Below, piece by piece: positions 11,355-26,300 of a DNA stretch of 64,000 bases. Under the pieces are notes generated by a model. It was not told the origin of the DNA, searched no databases, and saw nothing but the letters and a program-made list of their open reading frames with translations. A program made the position numbers and the translations under genes. Origin of the DNA: Nemopilema nomurai (taxonomy: Eukaryota; Cnidaria; Scyphozoa; Rhizostomeae; Rhizostomatidae); contig ML133394.1 of the NCBI GenBank assembly GCA_003864495.1, positions 2,356,001-2,420,000 on the forward strand, written 5' to 3'. Every line of letters begins with the position of its first letter. Position 1 is the stretch's first letter.

Positions 11355-14300
11355 GTAAGTTGCAAATCAAAAAGGCTTTCATGTTTGAATCAGCTCGCTT
11401 TTAATTAACAACAAAGCTAAGATTTTCAGGTCCAAAGCTAGAGTTTTAGAAATAGAATTATCAGAGCTTTGCATCAATTTACTATTTTGCAAGGGCTGTT
11501 ATGAATATACGGTTAATTACGTGCTGTCATCATTGGAGTGCTTTTCAAGAGCGCGAAATATATTTTGCTGTATGGAACTTGTTATTGTCACTTTTGATTG
11601 TATGCAACTATGTTGGAAATGTGCCTTTATTCAACGATTCTTAGTATGTACCTCACTGTAAGCTGGGAAAGTGACAAGATTGACACTATCCCAGCTTTTA
11701 CCATCCTTCCAGGTGGAAAACTTTTGCCAACTACAATGCTTATTTATGATCTGGAGTTCCAAGTTGGACAAAAGTGCCTCACTGGAGTTCGAGAATCTAA
11801 AAATATTTGTCTAGTTTTATGTGTTTAGAAATGTGTGTAGCGAATTTTTATTTGCAGTATGCGCAAGATTTAGCATTTCTTACTCAATTCTTTATTTTGA
11901 TTTAACGTTTTCTTTTGTTTATTTATGTCATTTGATAAACGTGTTAGGCAGCAATATCTCATGGTATTGAAATAGGATCTGTCTTGTTCTATGCCTCGAA
12001 GATCATCTGGTCATCGTCTCTTTCGTTTTTTATCCCCTGTGCGTCCAAGCGAAGAGTCGCTTTTAATGTTTCATTTTCAACTTTTCAGTTAGTTTTTGCA
12101 AGTGGATCGATTGCTGAACATTTCGATGAAGTTGTGATATGGCTGAGTGCCCTTTCAACTGCTGACGTCATTACGAAGGAAAGAGCCATTGCAAGCTTCT
12201 TTCTAAAAACGTGCGTGTCTGCAACTCAGGATTTGTATTACATCACAGACGAGATCCTAGGGAGTGTTTCCACCGATGTCTCAACCGATGTCAGTTTAGA
12301 AGGTATTATAAGTTAATTATTAAAGTGCGCTTTTAAATAGTTTCCCTGCAAGAAGCATTCCAATATTCAACTTATAGCATTTTAAGTTTTAACGTGTCAA
12401 GAATGATTTTCCTAGATCTTGCATATTTGTTACCACTCGCGTCTAGCTTAATAACTTCTCGTTGCAACTCCCCTTCTTCCAATTTGAAGTCAAAACGATC
12501 ATCATTTGATTGTGCGGACAAAAAATTACAAAAATTGGCGAAGTAAAGGTACATAAATGGACACCAGACATTTTTATGTAAATTTTTAGTGCAGTGGTTC
12601 CTTTTTGATGCCAGAAACAGAGCTTTCCTCTCTTAATACTTAATTTCCACGCAGATCCAATATTTCATGTTGTCACAAGCATGACTTCTGACATGAAAAC
12701 TTGGTCTGCATGACTTCCAAAGCTTTCCCTATTTGTGCCTGAAGGATTGTTCGTGAATATTCAGTATCAAATGTCACGCATGCCCTTCAAGCTTATATTC
12801 AAAGCTTTGGTGCAATGCGTTGTTCTTTGAGTCCAGGCCTGTTTGTGAGTGAGACGTTGTACAAAGAAGTCGCAATTAATTTTGAGCTTAATATTTCTTA
12901 CCTCACACTCTTATGCCATCAGGACCAACAGATGATGAGTGGCTGCATCCTCAAGAGCATCCAATCATCTACAGGTAAGGACAGTCTGCGACCCAATTTA
13001 TTCCTTGTCAACTTTCAGGTTCAGCCAATGTGATGACAGTCATTAACCTTTAACCCTAATACATTTATCATACACGGGTTGTTTTCGTCATTAACGTGCG
13101 GATCTTCTATAAGATAATGTAGACGTAGTACATTAGCTGGTGTAAATTTACAATTTGTATGGATGGCATGTAATTATTCTCTGAAGTTTACAAGCGCCTA
13201 TCAGTGGGTTGCCTAGAGGTTTCAACGTGAAATGCTTGAAAGCAGGGCGTCAAATTCAGAAGACATGCAATCCCTCGATCGACTTGTGAAATTTGCCAAG
13301 AAAATGCCAATGGTTTCTTTTATGATATTTACTGGACTTGATAATTTTGCGACAAATAGTAACCATGATTAACAGTATGTCTCTACTTCAAAGAGTTTAC
13401 CATCTTAGAGAATTATCAGTAGTTCTATACAGATGCCATTGATGTAAATTAATTTTTTTGTCGAAGTGTGGGTTTCACGCCGCTGGTCATAGCGGCTCTT
13501 CGTAACTTCGCTAAGCCCTGGTCAAGTGAAGATGAACCTGGACGTGGTAAGCTTGGCTTCTGTTTCAAGTCACCTTGGTAAATTGTTTTTAAGCGTCTGC
13601 TTTCTAGTTAATAAGCTCGATAATCTCCTATTAATAATACAAAGGCGTCAGGGATACCTGGGTTTAAACATCTTTACTTTAAAGTGGCTACCATTTAAAA
13701 GTCACAGCCTTTTTTGTATCGGACTGGCAGCTGTAATAATTTCCTGTGCAGCTGAAATGCAAAGCTTAATTACAGAGTCGAGAAAGTTTTCCTCCGTGGC
13801 TGGATCACGTGCTCGATTTGTGTTACTGGAAACTTCTGCTTCCAAGCAGCATCCAAATACGCTTTTACATTTTTCAAGCTACCTCCCTACATTTCTCTTT
13901 TATTCCAAAATGGCCACTTAGTTATTGCACTTTGTGATGATGAAATGCCTGCTTTCAACAGAACCCATTTCAAAGTTTGTTTGCTTTGTTCTGATGGATG
14001 TCCTGATGTCTCAAGAGAATGCACACCCTCTCATGAGCTTAATAAACAAGTATATAAGCATCATCGAAAAGATAACGAATGCTGCCAGTTCTGGCTGGTT
14101 TTCCTATTGGTTGGGGCTACAGGGCGTTGCTCGTTATTGGTGCTCAGACTGGAGCCAATCAGTGAACACAGCTCAAGTGGTAGGTTTCACGTAGCACATT
14201 TTCTATTCCAACGCTAGATATTGAAGCGCAGCTAGAATTTACTATTCTAAAAGCAGTTTGCTTATAAGTTAGGTAATCTTTAATAATTATCTGGTGTCAG

Positions 14301-17300
14301 TTTTCAGTCTAACTAGCCTCACTTTCAGTGTGCTTTGTCTCGTTTCCGTATTTACAACCCAACTAAAGGTATAACCTTTATAATCATAACCATCGCTACT
14401 TTGAATTTTCGGTAGCGATAAAAATGATTCATACTTTATTAACGAAGACCTATTTTAAACCTTCTCGTCTCAGAAATAACTACCATTGAATGTCTGGTTT
14501 TGTTTTCCTGGAAATCGATCTTTTTGACTCAGCATTTGATGATGTTAGTGGAAAACGTCATGTGGTGGCCGAAACCAATTGCCTTAGGAATTAATCAGTG
14601 TTTAATTGCACAAATTGCGACAACAATTTTTGCTGATAGGAGTAGGCAGATCAACCATCATCTCTTTAACGACCAGTTATTTCCAGGAAATACCTTGAGC
14701 AAGCTTTTCCCCTTTGCTTCCGGGTTATGGTCTCAGGTTATTCAACTATTCAATGCTATTCAACTGCATTGATGATAAGGGTCATTCTTTCCCATTATAT
14801 TGCTTTTTTATTGATTTTCTCAACATCTTGGCGTAATTATGGGAAATTGCTAAGTCTGCCTGGACGATTTTCAGCGAGTAAATTTGAAAAAAGGTCGACA
14901 AAACTCCGTCCCGATTGTTATGTACATAAGAGATAAGTAAAAATGCCAATACGAGCAATGGGATGGAAATTATTATTACGAAAGTGCCGTTTGAAATCAC
15001 TTGCATCTCGACCCTTTTGATTGCAAATTTCGCATCACTTGCATCTACTTTTGCAATGAAGGCTTATTCATAAAGCCCAAAAACAATCTATTGAAGTTAT
15101 TTGAGCACCAAATATGCATCAATGCAGCAAGTTAAATTTCATGGTGCTTCGTATACTAACAAAAAGTGGGCGAAAAAATCGCCCAACATTAAACAAGCAA
15201 AGTGCGGAGAAACTCAATTTTGATTTTGAAAAATAAATGCAGTGAGTTTAATCATATTCTTCAATGGTATATGAATTTTTCACTTTGCAATTTGCTACTT
15301 CTTTTAAAACAGGTCCTTGATTTCAAGTAACTTCCGCCTCTCTGACAAAGCAAGTCAGAACAGATATTGATACGCTATTGCACTTACTGCTTTTTCTGAT
15401 GTACCATTACTCACTTTGCTCGCTACTGGCTAATAAATTGGCCAATCATTTACCATTTCCGGCCGAGGCGTTTATAGATTGGTAATTCAAGGACATTGGT
15501 TAGAAAAGCATAATAGATGCTTTCCCCATGGCGCCAACGGAACTTATTGGAACAACGAAAACCATGATAGTTTATAGTTCATACTAGTAAATTATGTTGC
15601 TACTAATGAAGTGAAGTATCGCCAGGTTGAGCACTTCCTGATCTCAATCAAGTCTAGAATTCTTTCACATTTCTCCAGATTCTAAAAACGTGTCTTTACA
15701 TTGCCTTTCAGTCGATTGACAAGGAAACAACGAAAATGATGCCGATCAGCACAGCCGCCATTTTGAGAAGCTGGCTGCCTTTCACCTCCCAAGAACTTTC
15801 CTATGATTCCCACACTATTTCAGAGACGGTAGATGCGATCACGAGAATTCACAAGGAGACTGCCATATCCCTTTTTCAAGACGTCACAAGTAGAAGTATT
15901 AGAGTCGTATTGAACGTTCTGCGGAAGTCATTCCACCTCACATCGCAAAACGTTAGCTCATTCGCAGTGCATCTGTTAAAGAAGATCTTAATGGTTTATG
16001 TAGAAAGGGAATGCGAAGTTAGCGAGATTGTAATGTCTAGCACAAGAGCAGGAGCAGAGAAGAATAGGAAGCAACATGAAGAGACTTTGCAAGTTTTGCT
16101 TGACGATCAAACCATTAAGAAGTTATTTCTAAACTCTGAGAGACTAGAAGACGCAGAACACATAACTGAGATGATTGGAGTTCTGTTTGGAAATAGAAAT
16201 TGGACTTTTTTGACAAACAGTTTGAGGCCGTATTTCATTGAGTTGTCAACGTCAGTGTTGCTGTTAGTCCAGTCTTTGAAGGATGACCAGGACAGCATTA
16301 AAAACAGAAACAGCAAGCTGGTATTGAATACCCTGGAAGTCATGGCTAATCACATGGCAGTCAAGGATCGGATTGACCTACTGCGGAACTTAAGCAGTTT
16401 GCTGCTTACTTGCAATTTTGGGCCTAGCTTCTTGCAAGATTCTGGCTTGGTGTACGCAATGAAGCATCTTCTGGATTTGAAGAACGAGAAAATCATGTTG
16501 CTCGAGGAGGTAATGCCTTCTTCTTGTGCGACAGAAAATCCGACTGAAACTACTGATGCAGAAATGAGTGACGTAATAGAAGTCAGGTCAAAAGTCATTG
16601 CTGCGTTGTTCAACCTCCTGGAGAAGTATGACAACAGTGATTTGCGGGCAGTTGTACTATCGTTGCTGGAGGCTGAGAACTTGAATGCCCATCTGGCTCC
16701 AATTTCTGCTGTTGATTTTTGTCTTCGTTCAGGCTCTGAAGCATCAATTGAAATTTTGAAGAAACTATGCCAAAGCTCTGTAGGTCATGCAACTGTTACT
16801 GCACAGAGGTTGACTAACAAGAGAGAGGAATTAAGTCCATCTTCACTGGTTCACTTAATGCATACACTGGTGTTTAATGCTTGCACTGAAACTAAAGCAA
16901 GATGGGGTAAGATTAACGTCATTCTATTCTACTCTAAGTTTTTTATTATAGGGGGGAGGGAGGGGGTTGTGCTGGTGATCTCCATTTTTCAGAAGTTTTG
17001 TCTACTCCTTTCCATTTATTAACACCCCCTAAATATGCATTTCATACAAGAAGTCATCCTCCCCCATTTTCATCTATAAATTTCACAAAATCCAATTATT
17101 TCAAGCAATTATAACCTCCCCCCCCCCATTCTATGGCTTTCTCAAGTGACAACCCCTCTTTTTATTAGACCATTCGAAACTTGTCTTGCTTCTTTTGTCT
17201 GCCGAAGAAGCCTAACTTTTTGTGGATTTTTGTCGATGGGTCAATAATCTGGGTAGCGAATGGCTTTCGTGATGTTGTGCTGCTAGTAAATGGCTGAATT

Positions 17301-20300
17301 CAGAATTTTCTGTCCTATAAACATGATCGATCTGACAAAGTTTTAAATGGCACAATCTTACTATATGAAATAAATGGCACAGTCTTACTATCTTTGTCAT
17401 GACTCCAACTTATGATTTACTAATTGACGCTGCATTCATTTTCACGACAGATGTTTTCACTGAGATATGCTTGCAAGAGTTGATGCCACTTGTTTCAAAT
17501 ACAGACGATAACCCACAAGTGAAGGACGAAGAAATAGAGGTATTTTGAATTGTTGCCGTAGCTGGAAAACGAAATGAGCACCAAAGGCAAAAGGCTTATG
17601 TCGGGAGTAAGGCATAAAAAGCCAATCTGAAACATGTATTCTTTATCAATGGTACTTCAGCGCAACCAGCCAAGATGATTAAAACTTAGGTATACGCAAG
17701 AGTAGTTGATTATTGGCTTCAGGCTTGTGTATATTGCCTTTGGAAATTCTGGCAGAATCCATGAGCAAGAAATTGTTATTGAAGTGCCTTCATTTACGCT
17801 GGGCTCTCAAGAAACATTTGTTTGCACACAAATTCTATGCAAAGTGTATCTAAATTCAACAACAGTTACCCATGTTTGTCACAGAGATGATATTAAATAT
17901 GAACTTACAGAATTTTTAACATTTGTTTTTAGATGGCGTTGGAAACTATTTCTACAGTCATTGAAGATAAAGGTAACTTTCTTTGAATTGGATTTAATGT
18001 GGGTGGGGTGGAGGGGGGCGAGGGGGTTGATGTGGTGGTTGATGTATGCCTATCAGTTGGAGATAGAAATGGTAGGCTGTTGCGAATGAAGGATGTTCAA
18101 GTATAGATTAATGCAAGAGCAGGGGACTTACAGAGCAGGACCAAAAGTTATAAACCTTTGTTCTGATGCAGGTGTATGCAAGTTGTATCATTGGAAACGA
18201 TTGATATCTATTACTTAGACCCACCTAAATCGACGGAAACCTATCACGGCTTTATTTAGACCACCTGATTTTATCTGTTGCTTTCAAAGAAGTGTGCAAT
18301 GATTTGATTTATTCCTTCGCGGTTTCAAGAAATGGAGCTTTTGATTGTTATATATATCTTCTTCGAAATTGAATTCTGTAGAAACCTTGCTCACAATGTT
18401 GGTTAAAGCACTTCAGAAGCTTCAGAAATCTCATCAGGTCTCTGACAAATGGAGGTAATTTTGTTTCTTTTATTTATTTTTTCATTTATTTCCTTCTATC
18501 TTTGTTACTTGTTACTGCTTTGAGCACTAATAATATAGATATAGCGTTCTGCTTGAATAGCAATGTAAAACATTAGTATCTCGACACACTTTTGAAATGA
18601 TTGAACGAGCATAGAGAATTCTACCATTTATCCTCGCCTCTTGATAGCTAAGTGATGTCAATCATGTGTCTCCCTCCCACAACCGATTGACCAATGCGCA
18701 ATGAAGTTAAGTTTTATATGCGATCGTCGATAGGTAGGCCTAATACTTGCATCAACACACCTTTTTCATGGGCAGATTTAGCTCGCATCAAAGAAGCGTT
18801 TTATGATTGGAAACTGTTTAATTGATCTATGATTCCGATGATTGAAAACTTGATTCTCCTTGATCATTATTTTTACTCGATTTTCATAAATTTTGTAAAA
18901 CCAAACATTTCCATGTATAGAAATTGGTGTTGTTTCTCGTGCGTGTTAATGTGTTATAATTGACTACTTGACCTAACTTTTACCAAATTCCTCTTCAGAT
19001 ATCAAATCCAACTCTTTCAAGATGTTTGCGTCCCGGAGAAAGCAACCAAACATGAATCAAAATTGATTATTGAGTCTTTAGTCTATTTGATGAAAACCTG
19101 GGAACATACGCTCTCATCTAAAGGTATATTCATTATCTGGTCACTAATATTTGCTTAGAATTGAACTGATTATTTCATATTTTATCTTCACCTTAAATCA
19201 ATTTTTAAACTCAGCCTTAGAATTGGGAATGAAGAATTGATTTTGTTTTTTATCATACCAAGATGAAGCTTAATTTGAATGGACCTTTCCTTTGAGCAGA
19301 AAAAGAGTTTCAGGTCCAGCGTCACCCTAAGCTAATAATTGGATCTTTTTGCTAGAATCATGAAGCTCGATTCCTTATTAAACTAAACGATTAAATTTGT
19401 TATTTTATATGGAAATGCGAATGGAGTATGGCTTCAGTTTCCTAGTATGTTTCGTTTTTGCAAGGATTTAACTGCTGCAACTATGACTATGAAATATTTA
19501 ACTATGAAAATATTCAATTATGCTGTCAAGGTTGTTCTAGATTTCTATAGGTCTGTGTGAGCTCGCTGTACAGATAGGCCATGCAGTCGATATTTTCTTG
19601 TGTTATTAGTTAATTTATGTTCCATTTGCTTTTGCAGGCCTTGCAGAACTACTTGAACAAGCAATTACTAAATGCATTAGCAAAATCTGCGAAGTACGTT
19701 TTTACAAAAAAAATTTAAGAAAGGCTACCTACCAAAGATAACTGAAATTTCGGTTAAGAGGAAGAGTCGACCTATGATGTTACTATTTTTTACAAGATAT
19801 CCATCAGTACATGTGTCTTATAGTTGACTCACAGGGACTTTGAATGTTGAGAAAAAACCCAATGATTGCGATATTAGTGAGATTAATAAAATATGGTCTC
19901 ACGATTGATTGACTTTGAGATGACTACCTGCTTGCCTCTTGCATACATTATACGTCCTCTTGCATACTTGCATACAAACTTTTGACATTGGTTTTGTTCT
20001 ATTGCAGTCGTTGCAGAAAGGATGTATATCGAAGTTAAAAGATAAGACAGTGAAACAGCTGGTTCAGAATTGGTCATCTTTGCTCCCGTCCTGTCTCAAG
20101 TGAGCCTTCAAACTCGTTATTCTTTGTTTGGTTTAAAATGCTTAAAGCTCGCTTTGATTTTACCATATTGACATGCCTCTGATGAAGATAAGAGTATGTG
20201 GAATATCTGCCCATCTTTGCTTAAGCAGCACAGATTATTTCCGTCATTCCTGCCATCTTTTTACGACAAGACCTGTCTTGTCTACTAGGGAAAGACCCTT

Positions 20301-23300
20301 AAGGAAGTCCTTTGAAGTGCTAAATCGCTTTTTGCTTTCAAGATTGAAGATAATGGTGTCCTTTTTTAAGTTTCCACCCTCTACATTCTATGAAACACGA
20401 ATTTTGAAATCCATTTATGCTGAAACTTTATTTTGCGTTTTTTTACAGGCGTCGCATTGGCCACCCAGGCTCGCTTGGTGCCCTTCAAAGTCTGATGACT
20501 CTGTTGTACTCCATGAAAAGCTTCAATGAAGAGTCGCAGTTGACTCTAGAGAATGTTTATCAATTTTCTCTCAGTCATTCTCAGTTTCTTGCGATAGTTT
20601 TGCAAGACGACTTTAATGGAAAGAGAAAAGGTAGCCCTTAATTTTTAGCAAAACAGTTCACAATTTAGGTTTCCTTGTCGTTTTTTAGTATTAGAAAAAT
20701 AATCAGGGTTTTACATCTCTCAATGTCTCTAAAGATGAGTTTTGCTTTGCATTATCAAAGCTTTTTGTCCATTTTCGTCCAATTTCCAAATTTTAGTGTC
20801 TGCATCTTCATGCTCCCTTGATTGCAGCCTGCAAGTGACTAAAATATTTAACAACTGATGAAAGCAAATGGTCGTTGTTTTACGAAATGGTCCTTAAGAT
20901 TTTTCTACATTTCCTTACAAATGTTCACTATCCGGTTTTAATAGTAATCACTAGCGACAGTCTTAGATTCTCATTCGTATCACACAGATGCACTGCTTGG
21001 CCTTCTAACGACAATCGCTGAGTTTGGGGTGAAGGTGTACGAGAAGCCTCACTTGTCAGTGTTCATGGCAGCATACCACTGCACCCTTTCTCCTACAGGT
21101 GAGACGATAGCTGCTCTGCTTTACTAGCACTTGCCATCTGCTTTGTGCAGCTCTGTACGTACTGTTTAGCTGCAATTTTTGTACGCCCCTGCGATTATCT
21201 TTTCTTTAATTCCAGTACGATTATCTTTCGTCGGCCAATCCTCTCTTTGCTTTGTTTTCACTGCCTGCCTTTTGCGAATTTGCAACATACTTTGATGACC
21301 TCTGATTATCGTCTTTCTTTAGATCGAAAAATTCTTCATCTACTTCGGTTTTACGAAGAAAATGGCATTCCGATTTCATCTCTAAGGTATTACTTCTAAA
21401 ACAATTTTCTTTCGATACAATAGGATTTGATTGTAAGTATTTCAGGTCACTTTTTTCTTTTTGTGTTTTGATATCGCTTATGAATTTGCTTTCCATTTGA
21501 ATTTGCTTCCCCTTTAGTCTTGATACTTTCTCATGAACTCAAATTTCACCCTACTATCTATTCAATGACTACTGTTTGTTACTTTTGGTTACTTGCCCTA
21601 CAGCCTGAAATCACATAGTGTGACGTAATTATTTTCCAGACCTCTAGTGTGGGGTAAGAAAGCCTTGGAGCTTCGCAGAGAGAATACCGACTTAGACCAA
21701 ACCTTGTACAATCAAACCGAAATGAAGGACGTGATAGAATCACTGGATCGCAATACGCTAGTCAAGTCGGCCTTCAATTTCCCCCTCAAAATTGATGTTA
21801 CGGTGAGAGAGCTGGTTATTTGGTTATATGCTCCAAGTTGTATGCCTTATGACTTATGGGACTTGCATGCAATTGCAATTCATTTAAGGACTATCATCCG
21901 AATTGTAGTGTTTATCTAACTCAAAGCCTAAATTCCAAATTGATAAGTGTTTCTTTATAGATATTTTGAGATATTCACGATGATTTTGTAATTTGTACTC
22001 CTTAAGCCTTTCGTGTTCAATTTTTCATGGCTAGATTTCAGCACTATACGTTTTATAGTTAGGTAGCTTTATTGTCATTCTTTATAGAGCCGTCTTCATT
22101 GTCATACTGCTTCTTTCTTGCACTGCTTTATGAATAATGAACCTTACTTTTGTAAACAGAATAATGACGAGGACGATCACCTCTCTTTGCCAAGGGAGGA
22201 CATTTACGACCCAAGATTTCTATTTCCGCTTTTCAGCCGCTTCCTTGACCAAGGTCAGCCTTGTATACACACTTGTCATTTGCAGTATCTTTCATAAGAA
22301 CGTATATCTAAGTGCTCTGTTTTGGCTTGTTTAAAATCGGAGATGGAATTACTTTTTAGGATTGTTGGCACTGAGATTTGTCCCGCAAAAATTGAGTCAC
22401 TTAATGCGTTGTAGTGAAACCCTGTTGAACTAAAATTTAATTTAAGGGTCGACAGTGATAACATCATAATTGTTTTCATGGGTTAATAAATTTTTGAGTG
22501 CTTAGGATCCTGTCCAAGTATAAAAACTATAAGTATTTTGAAGCTGTTCAAGTATAAAAACCCACTTTCGACTGGTGAGTTTTGAAGCGGAAGCCCAGCC
22601 CACGTGTCTATGTGCATTTATGTGCAAGCAATTCACAATTAGTTACGCGAATGCTTTATTCATGGCAGATTGCAAAGTTGATTGCCGGAGGTTTATCGAC
22701 AGTGGATGCCTTGCATTTGTTGTGGCTGGAATGTCATCACAGGTCCTTGCTACTCGTAGGACAGCATTCCACGTCATGGCTAGGTTCATGAACCAAATAC
22801 ACGCGTCTCGCTTTGCGGAGAAGAACCAGGTTGGGCAACTTACTTTTCATCAGAATTTGTTGCCAACTGACACCTGGTTTTTAGAATCAACTTGTTGCCG
22901 TTCTGTATTGCAAATTTTAATTTGTAGCCAACTTTAAAGTTGATTGAAATTTCATGAAATTATGAGAAGCTTTTTAGAAACTGATCTATGAATTTATTGG
23001 AATCTAGTAGTTATTTCCAAGCATTTTGCGAGACTCTTTGTCGTTGCACGATAAAATGAAGACGGAAAAATGAGACGCTTAGTGTACATACCCTATTATG
23101 ATGTTAGTCTGTGTGCTGGCAATAAAAGACCGCGTTTGTCCGATTCCAAAAAAGCTCTTCTTTGTAATCCCGTTGATAAATGGCCTGAACTAGACTAAAA
23201 GCAGTTCAAATGGCCCGTCAAACAGTTATTGTTCCTTTATTGACATTTTGCTGTTTGTTTAAAGTACATGATTCACAATTGGAGCATCAACATTTGCGTC

Positions 23301-26300
23301 ATCGGAAGACGTACACCGCTGAACAGTGACTGGAATGAACTGATTTAATTGATATTAAAAAGCAAGGCAGCTTTAACGCATTACGAAATAACGAAATAAC
23401 TTGATTTGTAACAATTGGATGGTTATGATGCTTCTGTAATTGTTTTTTGAAAATGTACCTGAAATCATTGACTTTCACTTAGGGTGCACATTTCTTGCAT
23501 AAACACGATTATGTATCCAACATGGATGCAATCACATATTGTGTTCAGACACGTTTTGGGTGCTCATGTTAATAAGCAATTAGGGCAGATATAAAAGTGA
23601 GAAAAATTCGGCTTCTATTTGGGAAAACCGAAGGAGAATGTCTGCATTATTATTTTACCGCTAAATGCAGACCCCCTTTGTATCTAGTCCACATAAGGAA
23701 GACTCAATCCACATCACAAATTGGACTTTATAACGAACTATTACAACAAAGGAGTGAAGATTATGAATTTTTTTTACATTTAATAGGTATCCAATGACAT
23801 TCAAGCACATACTTCATTTTCCCATCTCTTTTATCAAGGATAATATGAACAGCATAATTTTACACACTTACGCACAATTTCTGAAATACCTTTTATGTGT
23901 ATTCAAAAGTGGTTGGTTGTGGTTTCAAAATATATTTCACTCCAGATTGTCATTCTACTTGATGCCCTGAAGAATTCGGTCAACGAGGAGGCAGAATACA
24001 TCCCATCCATTATCTCGATTTTCGTTCTTCGCTGCTTGCAGATTTTACTCCGACCAGGTATGTTCACCAGTCTTCCTACACGTCAACGTTTTGGGTCAAC
24101 AATGTTTTGCCAAATTGTCCTTGTTAACCCTGTTTCTAATCAAACAACAAACTCGTTGCCGAACAAAATCAAACATCAAACAAGTTTTATAATTTAGAAT
24201 GTGGAGACATTATTAGAATTTGTGACTCTTTTGTTGTTATTATTTAATCTTACTATGATTTTTAGTGCTCAACACAGTCTTCTTTTTACCTCCTCATACT
24301 TTTATTAATTTTTGTTCAAATTTTCCTCAATTTACACTTTTTACAAATCGACAATATTTAAATTCAACATTTCCATTAGTATTTTACCCCCCAGTCGTCA
24401 TGTGCATATTTATTGAACATGTTCATTGCATTATATATCAAAAGTGATTTCCCATTTTGCAAAATATCTAATGCCCAATATTGTCCCACTGAATCTTCTA
24501 AATCAACTGAAGTCTTGTTAAAAAGTTTTACCCACAATTCGATAATTTTTTTATTTCAGACCAGCACTTATACCCGAAGATGAATCATTTCCTTTTAAAA
24601 GGACCATTTTTGGATACGCGAAATGTCCCTCTTCTTACCCAAATGTTGAACAGTTCGGACCTTGAGTACGTCACAGAACGATCATGGATTATTCAGCTCA
24701 TGGCAGCTGGCCTTAGAACACCTCATGATTACTACATATACAAGAAAAATCAAGTGTTTCAGCAAATAATGAGCCTTTATAATTCACCACTCTGTGACGT
24801 CACAGCAAAGGTTTGTTGGATTTCAACCTATAGCCCTTGACATAGTAATGTTTTCTTAAGTGTTTGTTTCTTTAATGTATTCTTTTTGGATTAAAATTCT
24901 TCTGATGATATCAAGCAGGTCTGATACCAAGCATTGAATTATATGAAGCATTCGAAGCCGGTATTTTTATTTCAGAAACCGATACGTGACGTCATGATAG
25001 CTGCTTCGCAGATCCATCAAGCTGCGTTCGATCTCATAAAGAGCAACGGGTTGTTGTCATGGTTGCAATGTCACATAAACCATCCCTGGAGGATCAGATT
25101 CGGTTTCTCATTGACGTTTTGAATAGCCTCACGAAAACCTTTAAACAAGGCATCGAAATTGTGAATGAGGAAGGAGAAACGGGAAAGAAGACCCCATTGC
25201 CTCAGCAGTTTACCACTGAATGCACAATGCTTTGTCTGCGTCTGATCAATGAATACAGGTAATTTTTGAGTTTGAATTTTTGCTGATAGCCCACTCCTTT
25301 GGCTGCTTGCGTCCGGGGACCCGGCCTATTGACCCGACCTTCACGTTGAAATGCACAGCTAAGGTAAAGGAAAGCTCTCCGTTTAGTAGGCTGCGTTCTT
25401 TCGAGACCTGTCATTTAGGAATGCAAAAAACGTATATGACTTGATAGATCCGAAGTTTGTGAGCTGGGTGTAGTCAAATGGGTGAAAAATCATCGACCTT
25501 TTTTCTGGGTATTTTCTAGGCATCATATCTCTATTTTTCATTTAAAAGATTAAAGCTAATATTAATCAATATATGTATACTTGGATCGAAGTCATGTGAG
25601 TTTGAATTGATACTTTGATAACAATTCTCTGTCGAGGATTGTCAGTTTTAAGAGTATTATTGAAAAAGGTTTTTAGATACTCGTGCATTTTATATGTGTA
25701 TTTCAACTTGCTAGTAGCATAATATACAAGCTTTTTATTTAGGACGCAGTGCAATATAATTACTCAACTTTTATGTTCTGTATCATGTGGTTATTATTTT
25801 TCTATGAAATTTTTATGCTCTGCTGATGTATTCTCAGCTGGTGGTCTTCTATTTTTTGCAATAGTAACTTTTGCTTCTTTTCCTACAACTTCAACTTGTG
25901 ATACATCTCTTTTCTTTCTGTATAACAAGCCAAAATTTGCGGATGGAAGAATTACTTGGCCTCACAGATGTACTCAGCTGGTGTTTGTCGGTCGAAGGAG
26001 GCATTATAGTTGCGGGTTGGGTAGTTACATGGCACCAAATAAAATCTTTACTTGAATTTGTGGACAGATTCGCGAGAGACGAGAATAGATGTTCTGATGA
26101 AGTAGGCAGAAAAGTACTTGAAAACACTGCGATTATTGCAAGGCGTTGGCTAGAGCTGTCCAAAGATATAGTGTCAGCATTCTGTAGAGACTGGTCTCAA
26201 GACTTATGCTTTTTATGCTGTTGGATGCTTCGACTAGTGAGACGCCGAAATGTTACTTTGGAAACTATAACCTCGGTGTTTTGTACAGTCTCTACAGTGA

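Larger units (their letters stand above)
12089..20630 (+). other. URB1: URB1 exons 12-23 (central region)
   Basis: Exons: 12089-12302, 12923-12974, 13467-13546, 14474-14736, 15712-16906, 17451-17539, 17933-17972, 18382-18454, 18999-19123, 19638-19693, 20008-20099, 20449-20630. Exon 16 is a single 1195-base exon, the largest of the gene. Conservation is low in this part of the family, so exons 13-15 rest mainly on splice sites, phase and open frame. The exon 15 donor (CAG|GTTATT at 14737) and the exon 14 acceptor (GAAG at 13466) are non-optimal. The run still joins in phase from end to end. Confidence 0.75.

Noticed and set aside
13526..13921. 131-codon open frame in URB1 intron 14
   Set aside because: It overlaps exon 14 in the wrong frame, ends in a stop without a usable donor, and resembles no URB1 segment.
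13925..14217. Two overlapping 90-codon frames in URB1 intron 14
   Set aside because: They are in different frames over the same DNA, match no known family, and cannot be joined in phase to exons 14 and 15.
17706..18089. 127-codon open frame in URB1 introns 17 and 18
   Set aside because: Only the 40 bases at 17933-17972 fit URB1 splicing, and in a frame consistent with the neighbouring exons; the rest is intronic.
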